Positions 54,761 through 63,656 of a stretch of 64,000 bases of DNA are shown in pieces. Origin of the DNA: Pseudomonadota bacterium (GTDB taxonomy: Bacteria; Pseudomonadota; Gammaproteobacteria; Burkholderiales; Rhodocyclaceae); NCBI GenBank assembly GCA_018261905.1, contig JAGTRU010000003.1:62001-126000 (forward strand), given 5' to 3'. The position numbers were made by a program, and so were the translations under genes. How positions within the stretch are numbered: the first letter of the stretch is position 1; each line of letters opens with the position of its first letter. The notes under the pieces are model-generated. The model had not been told where the DNA came from and did no database searches. It was given only the letters and a program-made list of their open reading frames with translations.

Positions 54761-57322
54761 TTATCGGGCCGGCGCCTGCCAATCGACCGGCAACAGCTCG
54801 CGGCCCGGGCGCCCGATGTAGTAACCCTGGGCGCACTCGATTTCCAGCTTGACCAGTTCGTCCAGCACTTCGGCCGATTCGACGTACTCGGCGACGACGG
54901 TAATGCCCATCTCGCGCGCCAACGCCCGGATGCTGGTGACGAAGGCATGATCCTTCTCGCTGTTCAGCATATTGGCAATGAAATCGCCCTCGATTTTCAG
55001 GTAATCGATCGGGAAGCGGCGCAGGTAATGGAAGGACGAGAACCCCGAGCCGAAATCGTCGATCGCCAGCTTGAAGCCATCGCTCTTCAGGTCGTTGAGG
55101 AAACGTTCGAGCACGGCCAGGCTCTTCACCGTATCGCGTTCGGTGATTTCGAAAACGATGTTCTGCGGCGGAATGCCGCTGCGCTCGATGATGCGGCGCA
55201 AATCGCGGGCAAATTCATTGAGAATCAGGGCGCGCGGCGACAGGTTGATGAATATTTCGCCGCGATGGCCCTGCGCCGACAGCACGGTCAGCGCCTGTTC
55301 GATGACCAGCATGTCGAGCTTGTGGATGACCCCCATTTTTTCGGCGATTTCGACGAACTCGTCGGCGCGGATGATTTCGCCATTCAGCTCGATGCGCGAC
55401 AACACTTCGTAAGCCACGATCTTGTGTTCGGCGACATTGAGAATCGGCTGGAAGTAAGGAATGACGCGCCGCGCCTCGATGGCTTCGAGGACCATGACGC
55501 TCTTCTGCGAGATGTCGCGGAAAATATCGACGACGTCTTCCTGGGTCGGCACGGCGACCTGCCCTTTGCCGCCGGCCTTGGCCCGGTACATCATGTTGTC
55601 GGCGAAGAGCAGCAGGTCCTTGGCCGTCTCGGCATGGTCCGGATAGACGGCCAGACCGATCGATGCCGTGCCGCGCAGCCGGCTGCCATCCGGCGCCGGC
55701 ACCTCGATCGCTTCGACCGCCCGGCGAACCCGCTCGGCAATCGTCGCCACCGCCTCGGCGTCGGCTTCCGGCAAGAGGGCGACGAACTCGTCGCCGCCGT
55801 AACGGGCGAGGATGTCGCCGTCGCGCAATGCCGCCTGGACCTTGCGGGCGAGCGTCTGCAAGTAGGTATCGCCAATGGCATGACCGTAGTTGTCATTGAC
55901 CAGCTTGAAATTGTCGAGATCGATCAGCAACAGGCCGAAACTGTAGCCATGGCGTTGGGCGCGGCCGATTTCGTAGGAGCTCAACTCCCAGAAAACACGC
56001 TGGTTGAAGAGATCGGTCAGCGGGTCGCGGGTCGCGTAATACTCGAGGTCGCGGGTGTACTTGTAGATCGCCTTGACCGAGCCGACGACATTGAGCAACG
56101 TCGATAGGATACTCTCCATCACCAGGTAGCGGGTTTCGTCCTCGAGCATGCCGGCATGCACGCCGATGCCGACGATACCGCCGATCTTCGGCCGATCGAC
56201 GAAGAAGGATTTGACGCGCACGGCAACCTCCGCTTCCGACAGTTCGACGGTCGCGCCATGCAGATCGGCGATGTGGTGATGCACGTTGCACGCCGTGATG
56301 TCGGCGAAGGCATTCAGCCGGGTCAGTTCCGCCCGGATGTACTTTTCCATCATGCTCCGGGTCGGGTTGGCGACCGGGCCGCACCAGAATATTTCCAGGT
56401 CGAACAGTTCATCGTCGATCTTGAATACCGAGAACAGCGTATGGGCGGTAATCACGCTATTGATTTCGATCAGCAGGCGACCGACGTAGTCGCGCCAGTC
56501 GCGGACCACCTCGGAAGTAATGACGAATTTTTCGAGCAGGCCGATTTCGAAAGTCAGGATGTCCTTGTCCACGGCGATGGTGCGCAATTTTTCGAGCAGC
56601 CGGCCAAGGGCCGCGACGACGCGGTTGAGTTCGACGAAACCGAGATCGTTCTCGGCGATGGCGATATGGCGCAGGTCGCCGACCGCATTGACCTGTTCGA
56701 AGCCGGCCAGCAAACGCTCGACCGAACCTTCGATGCGGCGCCCGACCCACCACACCGCCCCCAGTGCCAGCAGCCCGGCGAGCGGCAACAGGATGGCGAA
56801 AGCCAGGCCCAGCGAATGCCGGGCGTCGGCCAGCAGGCTGGCGTATTCCTGGCGCACCTCGACGGCCCCCAGCACCGCCCCCGGCGTGGCGTTGACGTGG
56901 CAGCGCAGGCAACGCTCTTCGGCGACCAGCGGATAGATATGGCGGGCATATTCCGCCGTATCCCGGCGCGACGCCCCGCCCCCGGCAAAGACCGACTGGA
57001 GTTCGGCATCGAGCGGCGGTTGTGCGATTTCATGGAACAGTTCGACAACCAGCGGGCCGCGATAAATCTGGATGGTCAGCCCGCTCTCCTTGCCGGCCTC
57101 GGCTGTCGCCTGCAGGAAGGCATCGACCTGGCTGCGCCGCCAGCCCTGGCTCATCAACTGGTACATCGAGGCAAAGGCGATGCGGGTGGTGGCTTCCGAA
57201 GTGCGGGCCGCGTTGGCCCGCACCACGCTGTCAAAAACGCGATCCAGGGACCAATAGGCGCCGCCGAAAAAAAATGCGGCAACGATGGCCGAAGTCAAAA
57301 ATACAAAATGTTTAATCCGCAT
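54761..57322 (-). CDS. Haem-c sensor diguanylate cyclase/phosphodiesterase
   Basis: 853 residues. Membrane segments at about 5-24 and 168-192 bound a periplasmic sensor with a covalent-haem motif CLRCH (138-142), as in the Tll0287-like (DUF3365) domain. Cytoplasmic parts: HAMP-like and GAF-like region (195-410), GGDEF domain with intact YGGDEFVALLPEA near residue 510, and an EAL domain whose signature is EVL (YEVLSR) but which keeps NLSP, FEITER, DDFGSGFSSF and the late KIEG. It could make and/or degrade c-di-GMP in response to redox or a gas ligand. Upstream of dnaE. Confidence 0.92.
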   Translation of the reverse strand: MRIKHFVFLTSAIVAAFFFGGAYWSLDRVFDSVVRANAARTSEATTRIAFASMYQLMSQGWRRSQVDAFLQATAEAGKESGLTIQIYRGPLVVELFHEIAQPPLDAELQSVFAGGGASRRDTAEYARHIYPLVAEERCLRCHVNATPGAVLGAVEVRQEYASLLADARHSLGLAFAILLPLAGLLALGAVWWVGRRIEGSVERLLAGFEQVNAVGDLRHIAIAENDLGFVELNRVVAALGRLLEKLRTIAVDKDILTFEIGLLEKFVITSEVVRDWRDYVGRLLIEINSVITAHTLFSVFKIDDELFDLEIFWCGPVANPTRSMMEKYIRAELTRLNAFADITACNVHHHIADLHGATVELSEAEVAVRVKSFFVDRPKIGGIVGIGVHAGMLEDETRYLVMESILSTLLNVVGSVKAIYKYTRDLEYYATRDPLTDLFNQRVFWELSSYEIGRAQRHGYSFGLLLIDLDNFKLVNDNYGHAIGDTYLQTLARKVQAALRDGDILARYGGDEFVALLPEADAEAVATIAERVRRAVEAIEVPAPDGSRLRGTASIGLAVYPDHAETAKDLLLFADNMMYRAKAGGKGQVAVPTQEDVVDIFRDISQKSVMVLEAIEARRVIPYFQPILNVAEHKIVAYEVLSRIELNGEIIRADEFVEIAEKMGVIHKLDMLVIEQALTVLSAQGHRGEIFINLSPRALILNEFARDLRRIIERSGIPPQNIVFEITERDTVKSLAVLERFLNDLKSDGFKLAIDDFGSGFSSFHYLRRFPIDYLKIEGDFIANMLNSEKDHAFVTSIRALAREMGITVVAEYVESAEVLDELVKLEIECAQGYYIGRPGRELLPVDWQAPAR

Positions 57323-57463
57323 GGTCCCTACCCAGCAAGCTTTTGGCGATTATCCCTTATTTGGCAGAGCGGGGAATCCGTAATTTCGGGCGGCAAGCCG
57401 GTTAGAATTTGGCCCCATGCGCTTGCTCCAGCCCCCCTCCCTTCCTTTCGCCACCGCTTTCGC

Positions 57464-58570
57464 GTGATCGCGCTGACCACCGTCCGGCGCCGCTGGCTGC
57501 CCGTCGCGCTCTTCGCCGGCGCCCTGGCCGCCGCCTGGTGGCGGGTCCCCAATCCGGCCCCGAGCCGTTTCGCGCCGCCGGCAGCCGCCGCCGCGCCGCT
57601 GCCGGCAATGTTCACCAGCGCCCTGTTGCCTGCCGGCACGCACCCCGGCGAGAGCAGCCTGACCCAGTTGGCGGACGGCCGGATCGCCGCCGCCTGGTCG
57701 GCCGACGACACCCAGGAGCCGCCCGAACGGCGTCTGCTCTTCAGCATCCGGGAAGCGAGCGGCTGGCGCCCGCCGCTCGTCATCGCCAGCCGGGCCAGCA
57801 CGGCCGGCGGCACCTTCGCCCATGAACGCGACATCGGCAACCCGCTGCTTTACGCCGAAGGCGGCTGGCTGCACCTGTGGTACACCGGGCGCAGCGGCTG
57901 GGCCGGCCGCTCGCTCAAGCACAGCGTATCGACCGACGGCGGCAAGCGCTGGGCGACAACGGTAGCCATCCGTAGCGCACCGCTGGCCAGCGGCGTCCGC
58001 CTCGGCGCGCCGCCGATCACACTGGCCGACGGCGGCCTGGGACTACCGATCGCCAGCGACGGCTGGGCCAGTTACGGCGAATATCTGCGCCTGGCACCGA
58101 CCGGCGAAATTCTCGACAAGCAACGCCTGGCCCAGCCGCAGGCGGCGTTGCTGCCGGCCGTCGTCGCCCTCGACGAGCAGCGCGGCCTGGCCTTGTTACC
58201 GGCCGCCGGTCAGATCCTGACCGCCGTCACCACCGACGGCGGCCTGACGTGGCCGGCCGCGGCGGCGCTGCCGGTAGCCAATCCGAAGACGCCGCTGGCC
58301 CTGCTCCGCCTGCCGAGCGGCCGCCTGCTGCTCGCCGGCAACCGGCCGGAGGGCCGCGCCACGCTCGGCTTGTGGCTGTCGAGCGACGCAGGAAAAACCT
58401 GGCAGAGCAGCCATACCCTGGAAAACGCCGCCGACGGTGCCGCCGAATTCAGCGACCCCAGCCTGCTGCTCGGCCGCGACGGTCGCCTGCATCTGACCTA
58501 TAGCTGGCGTCGGCAAGGCATCAAGTACCTCAGTTTCAGCGAAGCCTGGCTCGACGGAACGCCACCATGA
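57464..58570 (+). CDS. BNR/Asp-box (sialidase-like) repeat protein
   Basis: 368 residues: an N-terminal membrane anchor or signal (about 9-25), then a beta-propeller with three clear Asp-box motifs, STDGGKRW, TTDGGLTW and SSDAGKTW, and RDIGNPLLYAEGGWLHLWYT near residue 125. The propeller resembles sialidases, but I cannot confirm the catalytic arginine triad, so a binding or other hydrolytic role is open. The start is GTG 57464; an ATG at 57417 in another frame encodes 16 codons ending in an overlapping GTGA, possibly a coupled leader or a frameshift in the poly-C run. Confidence 0.75.
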   Translation: MIALTTVRRRWLPVALFAGALAAAWWRVPNPAPSRFAPPAAAAAPLPAMFTSALLPAGTHPGESSLTQLADGRIAAAWSADDTQEPPERRLLFSIREASGWRPPLVIASRASTAGGTFAHERDIGNPLLYAEGGWLHLWYTGRSGWAGRSLKHSVSTDGGKRWATTVAIRSAPLASGVRLGAPPITLADGGLGLPIASDGWASYGEYLRLAPTGEILDKQRLAQPQAALLPAVVALDEQRGLALLPAAGQILTAVTTDGGLTWPAAAALPVANPKTPLALLRLPSGRLLLAGNRPEGRATLGLWLSSDAGKTWQSSHTLENAADGAAEFSDPSLLLGRDGRLHLTYSWRRQGIKYLSFSEAWLDGTPP

Positions 58571-58591
58571 CCCCGGAAAACCCAATTGAAA

Positions 58592-58724
58592 TGCCGAGAC
58601 GCAGAGATGCCGAGGAAAAGCGAAGGCTTGCCCGGACTGTTCGGGCCGCCTTCCGGGGCAGCGACAAAAACCAGGCGAGCAACAGTTTTCACGCTCTTCT
58701 CTGCGCCATTGCGGCTCTGCGGCA
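58592..58724. repeat. 133-bp inverted-repeat element
   Basis: Left arm TGCCGAGACGCAGAGATG (continuing CCGAGGAAAAGCG, 58592-58622) and right arm CGCTCTTCTCTGCGCC (continuing ATTGCGGCTCTGCGGCA, 58692-58724) are imperfect inverted repeats of about 32 bp. The CGCAGAG motif resembles short dispersed repeats I know from betaproteobacterial intergenic regions. It separates the BNR gene from the membrane-protein gene. Confidence 0.6.
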
Positions 58725-58733
58725 AGGTCTAGG

Positions 58734-59282
58734 ATGAACCCACTCGCCGCCTACGGCCTGCTCGCCCACGGACTGATTTTCGGAGCGCTGACCGCCCTTC
58801 TGCCGCTCGGCCAACTGCGTTCCCGGGCCGCCCTGGCGGCAACGGCGGTCGCCCTGCTGGGCGGCATCGCCCCCCTGCTGCTCGGCACCTTCGGCGCCCC
58901 CTCGCCGACCCTGCTGCAACTCGCCCTGCTCCACCTGGCCGGGCGCCAGCCCTCGCCCCTCTCCGGGCGAGCCGCCCTCGGACTGCTGCTCTTTGCCCTG
59001 ATGTATTACCCGGCGGCGCTCGGCTGGGGGCCATTTGATCCCTATGCCCTGGGCTATCAGCCCTGGCCGCTGCTCGCCGCCCTGCTGCCGCTGGCCGGCG
59101 CCCTTTGCTGGCGCCGCCTCGATAGCTGGCTGCTGATCCTGGCCGTCGATCTCGCCGCCTATGCCGGCGGCCTCTTCGGCAATCTCTGGGATGCCCTGTT
59201 CGATCCGCTGCTGGTCCTGCTGGCCCTGGTCGTGGTCGGCCGCCAGGGCGTCCGGCGCTTTATCGCGTCAAGGAATCGCTGA
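58734..59282 (+). CDS. Multi-pass membrane protein of unknown function
   Basis: 182 residues, very Leu/Ala-rich, with about six predicted membrane segments and no recognised domain. It follows the BNR-repeat gene on the same strand, separated by the inverted-repeat element, and the pair may form a functional unit. Its 3' end overlaps the convergent double-receiver gene by 23 bp. Confidence 0.7.
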   Translation: MNPLAAYGLLAHGLIFGALTALLPLGQLRSRAALAATAVALLGGIAPLLLGTFGAPSPTLLQLALLHLAGRQPSPLSGRAALGLLLFALMYYPAALGWGPFDPYALGYQPWPLLAALLPLAGALCWRRLDSWLLILAVDLAAYAGGLFGNLWDALFDPLLVLLALVVVGRQGVRRFIASRNR

Positions 59283-60063
59283 TCAATTTGCGGATATTGC
59301 CGCCTTCGAACGGCTTGTCGCAAATCGCCGAAACACCGGCCCGTTCGACCGCCGCCAGGCGTCCCATGTTCTGCTCGCCGGTCACCATCAGGACCGGCAC
59401 GCTGTTCTGCCAGCTTTGCGTGCGGATGTATTCGGTAAGTTCGCGACCATCCATTTCCGGCATGTTGTAATCGGTGATCACCAGATCGACCATGGTTTCC
59501 TGCAGCAGCGCCACCGCCTCCTTGCCATTGACCGCCTCGGAGATGCGTTCGATGCCAAGCTCGGTGAGCAGCCGGCGCAGGTAATTGCGCGAGGCCAGGC
59601 TGTCGTCCACGAGCAGCACGCGCAAACCTTCGATTTCCGCGAAATCGACATCGTCCGGCGGATTCAGGTAATCGGCGGCGGCATACAGGGCGCGCGCCAG
59701 TTGCTGCTCGGAGAAAGGCTTGCCGACGATACTGCAGGCCCCCGACTGGCGCACCGGCTCCAGCACCTGCGGCCGCGTCTCGCTGGAAATCAGGATGAAG
59801 GGCACCGGATCGAGCACCGGATCGTCCCGCATCGCCGACACCAGTTCGGTGCCCGCCATGTCCGGCAGGTACAGGCTGCTGATCACCACCAAACCATCGA
59901 CGCGCCCTTCGGTCATCGCCGCCAGCGCCTCGGCGGCCGTCTGCAAGACTTTGATCTGGCGCACGCCGAGGTGCTGCAACATGCGATTGACCAGGCCGGC
60001 CTGCATGTGGGAGGGCTCGACAAGCAGAACGGAAATATCGGCCAGGGATGTACTGAGAGCCAT
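59260..60063 (-). CDS. Tandem receiver-domain protein
   Basis: 267 residues consisting of two receiver domains without an output domain. The second (about 145-265) is intact with LLVDD, phosphoacceptor Asp in LVITDYNMPEMDG and the late Lys in CDKPF. The first (about 10-130) is degenerate: the acidic pair is EP (LLVEPSHM) and the phosphoacceptor position is Ser63 (VISSLYLPDM), although the late Lys is kept (GKPF). Likely a phosphorelay or chemotaxis-type adaptor in which only the C-terminal domain is phosphorylated. No kinase is adjacent. Confidence 0.88.
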   Translation of the reverse strand: MALSTSLADISVLLVEPSHMQAGLVNRMLQHLGVRQIKVLQTAAEALAAMTEGRVDGLVVISSLYLPDMAGTELVSAMRDDPVLDPVPFILISSETRPQVLEPVRQSGACSIVGKPFSEQQLARALYAAADYLNPPDDVDFAEIEGLRVLLVDDSLASRNYLRRLLTELGIERISEAVNGKEAVALLQETMVDLVITDYNMPEMDGRELTEYIRTQSWQNSVPVLMVTGEQNMGRLAAVERAGVSAICDKPFEGGNIRKLISDSLTR

Positions 60064-60449
60064 GCGCTCACTCCGGAAGGCAGGGGAATGAGCGCACTAT
60101 AGCAGCCCGTCGCCGGCGGGTGACAGCCTTCGGCGCAGCGGCCCGGCGGCCTCGCTCAAAGGCGCAAGCGGGCGGCGATGGCGGCAACCTGCGGGCTGGC
60201 CGCCCCCGAGCTCGCCGCCGGCCGCCTGATCGAAAAGGAAATCGCGGCACTGACCGCCGGACTGTAGAAGGCCGATGGGCCGCCGATGCTGGCGCCGCTC
60301 GCGGCCCTCCGAGGACCACTGCGTGGCGACTGGCGACCGCTAACCCGGATTTCGCCGCCGCTCGGCCGGGCATTTCTATAATTTCCCGAGAAAAGATGGG
60401 AAATCATCTTTCGCCATCGCCTGCACTACCCGCCACCAGGAGAACGATC
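60064..60449. other. Intergenic region with a possible gene remnant and promoter
   Basis: Between the tandem receiver (leftward) and the small CC protein (rightward). 60178-60267 reads MAATCGLAAPELAAGRLIEK plus nine more codons and a stop, vaguely like a regulator C-terminus, perhaps a remnant. TATAAT at 60377-60382 is a good -10 without a clear -35, and AAGATG-GGAAAT-CATCTT (60393-60410) forms a small hairpin in the presumed leader. Confidence 0.35.
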
Positions 60450-60734
60450 ATGCTCAGCCTTGCCGAGGATGCCCTGGCGCTCATCGCCGAGCGCCAGCAG
60501 CCGGTTTTCATTGACCTACCGCCGACCATCGAAGCCTGTTGCCTGGAAATCACCACCTGCCCCGAGGTCCGTTTCGGGACGCCGCGCAATCCAGACCAGC
60601 ATGCGCCAATGCGCATTCAGGGCGTGGAAATCTTTGTGCCGCAAGGCTTCCCGAGCACACCGAAGCTGTTGATCCGGACGCGGAAGTTCTTCGGCCGAAA
60701 ACGCCTGGTTCTCGCGGGCTGGAAACTGGTCTGA
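60450..60734 (+). CDS. Small CC-motif protein (CC/Se family-like)
   Basis: 94 residues: LSLAEDALALIAERQQPVFI, then EACCLEITTCPEVRFG with adjacent cysteines at 29-30 and another at 36, and IQGVEIFVPQGF. It resembles the small CC/Se-motif proteins, in some members of which the cysteine pair is replaced by Cys-selenocysteine, suggesting redox or metal chemistry; the function is unknown. AGGAG lies 5-9 bp before the ATG. Standalone gene between two signalling loci. Confidence 0.65.
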   Translation: MLSLAEDALALIAERQQPVFIDLPPTIEACCLEITTCPEVRFGTPRNPDQHAPMRIQGVEIFVPQGFPSTPKLLIRTRKFFGRKRLVLAGWKLV

Positions 60735-60755
60735 ACTTGGCCAGCCGGCAGAACG

Positions 60756-61469
60756 TCAGCGTAAACCCAGTTTTTCCTTGAGTTCGCCGAGCAGGCGCCG
60801 ACTGACTGGTACGTGGTGATTGTTGCGGGTAATGATTTCGACGGTGCCGGCTTCGAGAAAGCTGATTTCCTTGATCTGATCGGGATTGACCAGATGCTGG
60901 CGATGGCAGCGCAGCATCGGGGTCTTTTCTTCCAGGGTGCGTAGCGTCAGTTCGGTGAAATGCTCGCTGCCGTTGCTGATGGTGACGTAGACACCACTGG
61001 CTTTTGAGGTGGCGTACTCGATGTCGTCGATCTTGATCAACAGCAGCCGATGGTGGCCGGGACAGGGAATCTGCTTGAGCGGCGCCGCCGCGTTGAACAG
61101 CGCCGGGCTGGGCGTGCGGTCGCGGCGCAGGCGCTTCAGGGTGAGCTCGAGGCGAGCCGGATCGATGGGCTTCAACAGGTAGTCGAAGGCATTCTGATCG
61201 AATGCCTGCAGCGCGTATTCGTTGAAGGCGGTGAGAAACACGACGCGCGGCATTTTCTCGGGATCGAGCATGCTCAACATTTCCAGGCCGCTGATCCGCG
61301 GCATCTGGATGTCCAGGAAAATCACCTCGGGGTTGAGCCGGTTGATCGCGGCAATGCCTTCGATGGCGTTGGCGCTTTGCCCGAGAATCTCGATATCGGG
61401 CTCATTGGCGAGCAGACGGGCGATTTCTTCGCGCGCCGGCAACTCGTCGTCGATGATCAGGACTTTCAT
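60756..61469 (-). CDS. LytTR-family response regulator
   Basis: 237 residues: a receiver (1-115) with phosphoacceptor in VIFLDIQMPRISG near residue 54 and a C-terminal LytTR DNA-binding domain (about 140-235, LLLIKIDDIEYATSKASGVY and RCHRQHLVNPDQI). Similar in layout to BtsR/YehT and AlgR. Its ATG at 61469 overlaps the kinase stop by 4 bp, so it is the partner of the LytS-type kinase. Confidence 0.93.
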   Translation of the reverse strand: MKVLIIDDELPAREEIARLLANEPDIEILGQSANAIEGIAAINRLNPEVIFLDIQMPRISGLEMLSMLDPEKMPRVVFLTAFNEYALQAFDQNAFDYLLKPIDPARLELTLKRLRRDRTPSPALFNAAAPLKQIPCPGHHRLLLIKIDDIEYATSKASGVYVTISNGSEHFTELTLRTLEEKTPMLRCHRQHLVNPDQIKEISFLEAGTVEIITRNNHHVPVSRRLLGELKEKLGLR

Positions 61470-63193
61470 ACGGGGTATACCTCCAGCGCAGTCTCCGGCG
61501 CGCAAGGCGCCAGCGGCAACTTCAGTGTGACCCGGGTAAACAGCTCGCGTTCGCAGGCCACCTCCAGGCCGTAGGAAGAGCCGTAACGCGAGGCGATCCG
61601 CCGCCGCACCAGGTGCATGCCGAGACCGCTGCGGCTGGCCGGCTCGACATAGAGCCCGGCATTATCCTCGACACTCAACAACATCATATCGCCCTCGGCG
61701 CGGGCGGCAATGCGAATGTGGCCGACTTCGAGGAGCTGCGACGTGCCGTGCTTGATGGCATTCTCGACCACCGGCTGCAACGAGAAAGCCGGCATGCGGA
61801 TATGGCGCAGATCTTCCGGAATATCGAAATCGACCACCAACTGGCCGAGAAAGCGCGCCTGTTCGATTTCCAGGTAGGCGGCGACATGGGCGACTTCCTC
61901 GCCGAGCGAGGCTTCCTCACTCGGTCGCTTGAGATTGTTGCGAAAGAAGGTCGACAGGTTGAGGACCAGGTGGCAGGCCCGTTCCGGGTCGCGCCGAATC
62001 ACTGCCGACAGGGTGTTCAAGGCATTGAACAGGAAATGCGGATTGACCTGGGCATGCAACAGCTTGATCTCCGATTGCGCCAGCAGCTCGCGTTGCCGCA
62101 TGTAGCGGCCGGCCAGGATCTGGTTGGAGAGCAAGCGGGCAATGCCTTCGCCGAGGGCGCGGTTGATTGTGGAAAAAAGACGGGTGCGTGGCTCATAGAG
62201 CTTGACCGTGCCGATAACGCGGTCTTCCTCGCCGAGCAGCGGGATGATCAGCGAGGCGCCGAGCGGACATTTCGGACTGATCGAACATTGATAGGCGACC
62301 TCGTTGCCATCGGCAAAAATGACTTCGTTACGCTCAATGGCCCGCAGCGTCAGAACCGAGCTGATCGGCGTTCCCGGCAGGTGGTGATCGCTGCCGATAC
62401 CGATGAAGGCCAGCAGATTCTGGGTATCGGTAATGGCCACCGCACCAACGCCGGTTTCCTCATGAAAAATCCGGGCGACCTGCATGCTGGTGTCGATATT
62501 GAAACCAGAGCGCAGCAAGCCTTCGACGCGCGCCGCAATACTCAGCGCCTTGGTCGAAAAGACGCTGGACTGGCGCTCGTAAAGCTGGCGCCGGTCGAGC
62601 AGGATGCGCATGAACAGCCCGGCCCCCAGCGAATTGGCGAGCAGCATGGGGACGGCGATCTGCTCGACGAGATGCCGGGCAACCGCCGGCGGCTCGACCA
62701 ACAGCAGCAGCACGGACATCTGCACGAACTCGGCAAACAAGGTGAGCAAGGCCACCGGCAGCGGCCGGAACAGGGTATCGAAGCGCCCGCGGCGCATCAT
62801 GTAAAGGTGGAACACCCCGCCGATCAGCCCTTCGAGGATCGTCGACACCATGCAGGCGAAAGCCGAAGAACCGCCCAGCGAATAACGATGCAGGCCGCCC
62901 GTGAAGCCGACCGCCAGACCGACCCACGGCCCGCCGAGGACGCCGCCGAGCACGGCGCCGATGGCCCGCGTATTGGCAATCGAGTCGTCGATCTTCAGGC
63001 CGAGATAGGTACCCATGATGCAGAACAGCGAGAACACGACATAGCAGGTCAGCCGGTGCGGCAGCCGGATGGTGACGTGCATCAGCGGAATGAAGATGCG
63101 GGTCCGGCTGAGCAGATAGGCAATGACCAGATAGACGCAGGTCTGCTGCAGCAGGGTCAGGATCAGTTCGATTGAGTCGAGAGCGATTTCCAT
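61466..63193 (-). CDS. LytS/BtsS-family sensor histidine kinase
   Basis: 575 residues: a 5TM-5TMR_LYT membrane sensor (about 5-200, GAVLGGVLGGPWVGLAVGFT), a GAF-like domain (about 225-360) and a His_kinase/HATPase module with the phospho-acceptor in VNPHFLFNALNTLSAV near residue 390. BtsS-type kinases sense extracellular pyruvate and related family members sense other carboxylates. Just upstream on the same strand is a biotin-dependent carboxyltransferase/decarboxylase operon, so a carboxylate signal is plausible but unproven. Confidence 0.93.
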   Translation of the reverse strand: MEIALDSIELILTLLQQTCVYLVIAYLLSRTRIFIPLMHVTIRLPHRLTCYVVFSLFCIMGTYLGLKIDDSIANTRAIGAVLGGVLGGPWVGLAVGFTGGLHRYSLGGSSAFACMVSTILEGLIGGVFHLYMMRRGRFDTLFRPLPVALLTLFAEFVQMSVLLLLVEPPAVARHLVEQIAVPMLLANSLGAGLFMRILLDRRQLYERQSSVFSTKALSIAARVEGLLRSGFNIDTSMQVARIFHEETGVGAVAITDTQNLLAFIGIGSDHHLPGTPISSVLTLRAIERNEVIFADGNEVAYQCSISPKCPLGASLIIPLLGEEDRVIGTVKLYEPRTRLFSTINRALGEGIARLLSNQILAGRYMRQRELLAQSEIKLLHAQVNPHFLFNALNTLSAVIRRDPERACHLVLNLSTFFRNNLKRPSEEASLGEEVAHVAAYLEIEQARFLGQLVVDFDIPEDLRHIRMPAFSLQPVVENAIKHGTSQLLEVGHIRIAARAEGDMMLLSVEDNAGLYVEPASRSGLGMHLVRRRIASRYGSSYGLEVACERELFTRVTLKLPLAPCAPETALEVYPV

Positions 63194-63249
63194 GTCTTCT
63201 CTACCGGCCGCCAGGACTCGATATTGCCCGGCCGCTTGCGTCTGCGGTC

Positions 63250-63645
63250 TTAAACAAATTCGACCAGGACGTCCCCGGTCTGCACATGCTGGCCCGCCGT
63301 AACCCTGATGGCGCCGACAACGCCATCGACGGGCGCGGTGATGTTGGTTTCCATCTTCATCGCTTCGAGCAGCAGCAAGGAATTCCCCGCCTGGATATGC
63401 GCCCCCGCCGCGGCAAATATCTTGACGACGACGCCGGAGACGGGGCTACGGCAAACCTTGTCGTCGGCCACCAGCGGCGGTTTGGGCGCCGCGGCGCTCG
63501 GCGGTGCCGGCGGCGTGCCGGTCGCGCCGGCGGCCAGCCTGGCCGAGCCGACCGGATAGGCCGGCGGCAGGCTGGCATGGTCGGCTTCGGCGACTTCGAC
63601 GTCGACCTCGTAGGTCTTGTCGTCGATGGTGATGTTCAGTTTCAC
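63250..63645 (-). CDS. Biotin carrier protein of a decarboxylase/carboxylase
   Basis: 131 residues: N-terminal beta segment KLNITIDDKTYEVDVEV, an Ala/Pro linker (about 40-60) and a C-terminal biotinyl domain with the biotinylation motif LEAMKMETN near residue 98. This is the layout of the gamma/biotin-carrier subunit of methylmalonyl-CoA, oxaloacetate or glutaconyl-CoA decarboxylases. GTG 63645 has GGAG 5 bp upstream and is preferred to the TTG at 63660. It lies 11 bp after the small subunit gene. Biotin needed here is made with bioB. Confidence 0.88.
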   Translation of the reverse strand: MKLNITIDDKTYEVDVEVAEADHASLPPAYPVGSARLAAGATGTPPAPPSAAAPKPPLVADDKVCRSPVSGVVVKIFAAAGAHIQAGNSLLLLEAMKMETNITAPVDGVVGAIRVTAGQHVQTGDVLVEFV

Positions 63646-63656
63646 GGTTGCTCCAG

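Noticed and set aside
51830..56107. Two long plus-strand frames of 765 and 650 codons opposite dnaE and the GGDEF/EAL gene
   Set aside because: Composition and lack of any domain mark them as shadows of the two clear minus-strand genes.
60178..60267. C-terminal remnant of a LysR-type regulator
   Set aside because: The similarity rests on a few residues (APELAAGRL) and no upstream homology could be followed.
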